DNA of 64,000 nt from Rhodothermia bacterium. Its GTDB lineage: Bacteria; Bacteroidota; Rhodothermia; Balneolales; Balneolaceae. The notes beneath the pieces are model-generated. The model worked only from the letters and a program-made list of their open reading frames with translations, had not been told where the DNA came from and searched no databases. The stretch lies in assembly GCA_030427885.1 (NCBI GenBank), contig JAUICM010000001.1:372001-436000 (forward strand). Reading direction: 5' to 3'. This document shows positions 63,645-64,000 of the stretch, one piece after another; position 1 is the stretch's first letter, and the number at the start of each line of letters is the position of its first letter. The translations under genes were made by a program, and so were the position numbers.

Positions 63645-64000
63645 CTATTCATTGTGGGCCTTTGCGTCATTTACTTCTATCCAATAACCATCGGGATCCT
63701 GAAGATATATCTGTTTGACACCATCGGGTCTGGAGTTTGTTGTGTTTTGTTCTCCGGGCCAGTTCTCGAACTGAACTTCCAATTCATTCAGGTGATCAAT
63801 AAATGCAGTCAGATTTTTCAGGGTTAGAGAGAGGTGAACCCCTTTCTGAAGTCTGAGATTATCAGTATCTGCTTCGATCACATGCAGCTCCAGATCTTTG
63901 CCAATACCAAACCATCGAATATTTGAATTCTGAGTTTGATTAGTGATCTGTTTAAGTCCCATTACGTTTTCGTAGAATTCAACGCTGGTTTGGAGATCAG
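63645..64000 (-). CDS. VOC (glyoxalase)-family protein, 5' end outside window
   Basis: The frame runs off the right edge: the residues before the internal Met at 63962 read DLQTSVEFYENV, which matches the N-terminal strand of vicinal-oxygen-chelate proteins, so the true start is beyond 64000. Metal-binding strands LELHVIEAD and HLSLTLKNL and the C-terminal YLQDPDGYWIEV with its Glu are visible. Possible lyase, dioxygenase or isomerase. Confidence 0.85.
   Translation of the reverse strand, partial: DLQTSVEFYENVMGLKQITNQTQNSNIRWFGIGKDLELHVIEADTDNLRLQKGVHLSLTLKNLTAFIDHLNELEVQFENWPGEQNTTNSRPDGVKQIYLQDPDGYWIEVNDAKAHNE

Noticed and set aside
1-64000. Search for CRISPR arrays, insertion sequences, tRNA/rRNA genes, prophage, toxin-antitoxin or defence genes.
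   Set aside because: No direct repeat arrays, transposase or integrase motifs, or tRNA cloverleaf were seen; every larger open frame on the coding strand has a metabolic, envelope or regulatory assignment or is a shadow.

Overview
The window looks like chromosomal DNA from a Bacteroidota/Balneolota-type (FCB group) bacterium of moderate-to-low GC. The signs are PorV/PorQ-family outer-membrane proteins, a secreted protein with a Por-secretion-like C-terminal domain, a DUF4837 lipoprotein, a BshC bacillithiol enzyme, methionine synthase split into two proteins, and TAnnTTTG/TAnnTTCG-type -7 promoter boxes. The Balneola/Gracilimonas lineage is my best guess, from gene content only. I saw no rRNA, tRNA, CRISPR array, insertion sequence, phage or plasmid gene. 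Genes are tightly packed and most sit in short operons.

Layout. 1-940: start of a 2-oxoacid dehydrogenase E1 gene (runs off the left edge). 1056-3426: arginine-decarboxylase-like and deoxyhypusine-synthase-like genes, overlapping. 3516-5189: Omp85/TamA-like barrel protein. 5250-10114: promoter, SAM-I riboswitch, split metH and metF, a methionine/one-carbon operon. 10126-14859 (minus): Tat-exported Gfo/Idh/MocA oxidoreductase, cupin, RDD protein, membrane protein, lipoprotein. 15067-25640 (plus): housekeeping genes (bifunctional-nuclease domain, bshC, 5-FTHF cyclo-ligase, PspC protein, tmk, SRPBCC protein, aroE, yfiH-like, dxr, rseP, psd, pssA). 25633-34988 (minus): one compact operon that combines a lipoprotein, a BNR-repeat secreted protein, two PorV/PorQ-like proteins, two glycosyltransferases, a flippase and a NodB-type deacetylase.

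35160-48768 (plus): a long tryptophan-then-biotin cluster. It opens with a clear transcription attenuator whose 17-codon leader peptide holds three consecutive Trp codons. The order is trpE-trpS-trpG-trpD-trpC-trpF-trpB-trpA, a DUF4837 lipoprotein, then bioF, a BioG/BioH-like esterase, bioC, bioD and bioA. Palindromic intergenic repeats flank trpB. 48765-64000: mixed accessory and housekeeping genes: DUF4260, a lipoprotein amidase, a TPR hybrid histidine kinase, a DUF5060/DUF4038 glycosidase-like pair, an epimerase, RNase D, an aldo/keto reductase with a small YqaE/Pmp3 protein, rlmG between two DUF1801 genes, dps, a lipoprotein esterase and a VOC protein cut by the right edge.

The most informative structures are regulatory: the SAM-I riboswitch with a plausible start-codon-sequestering platform before metH, the trp attenuator with a nearly leaderless leader peptide, and a recurring promoter layout (TTG, 20 bases, TAnnTTCG or close) seen in front of four transcription units. 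The most interesting gene-level candidates for new biology are the minus-strand PorV/PorQ-glycan operon and the arginine-decarboxylase/DHS-like pair with altered substrate-pocket residues.
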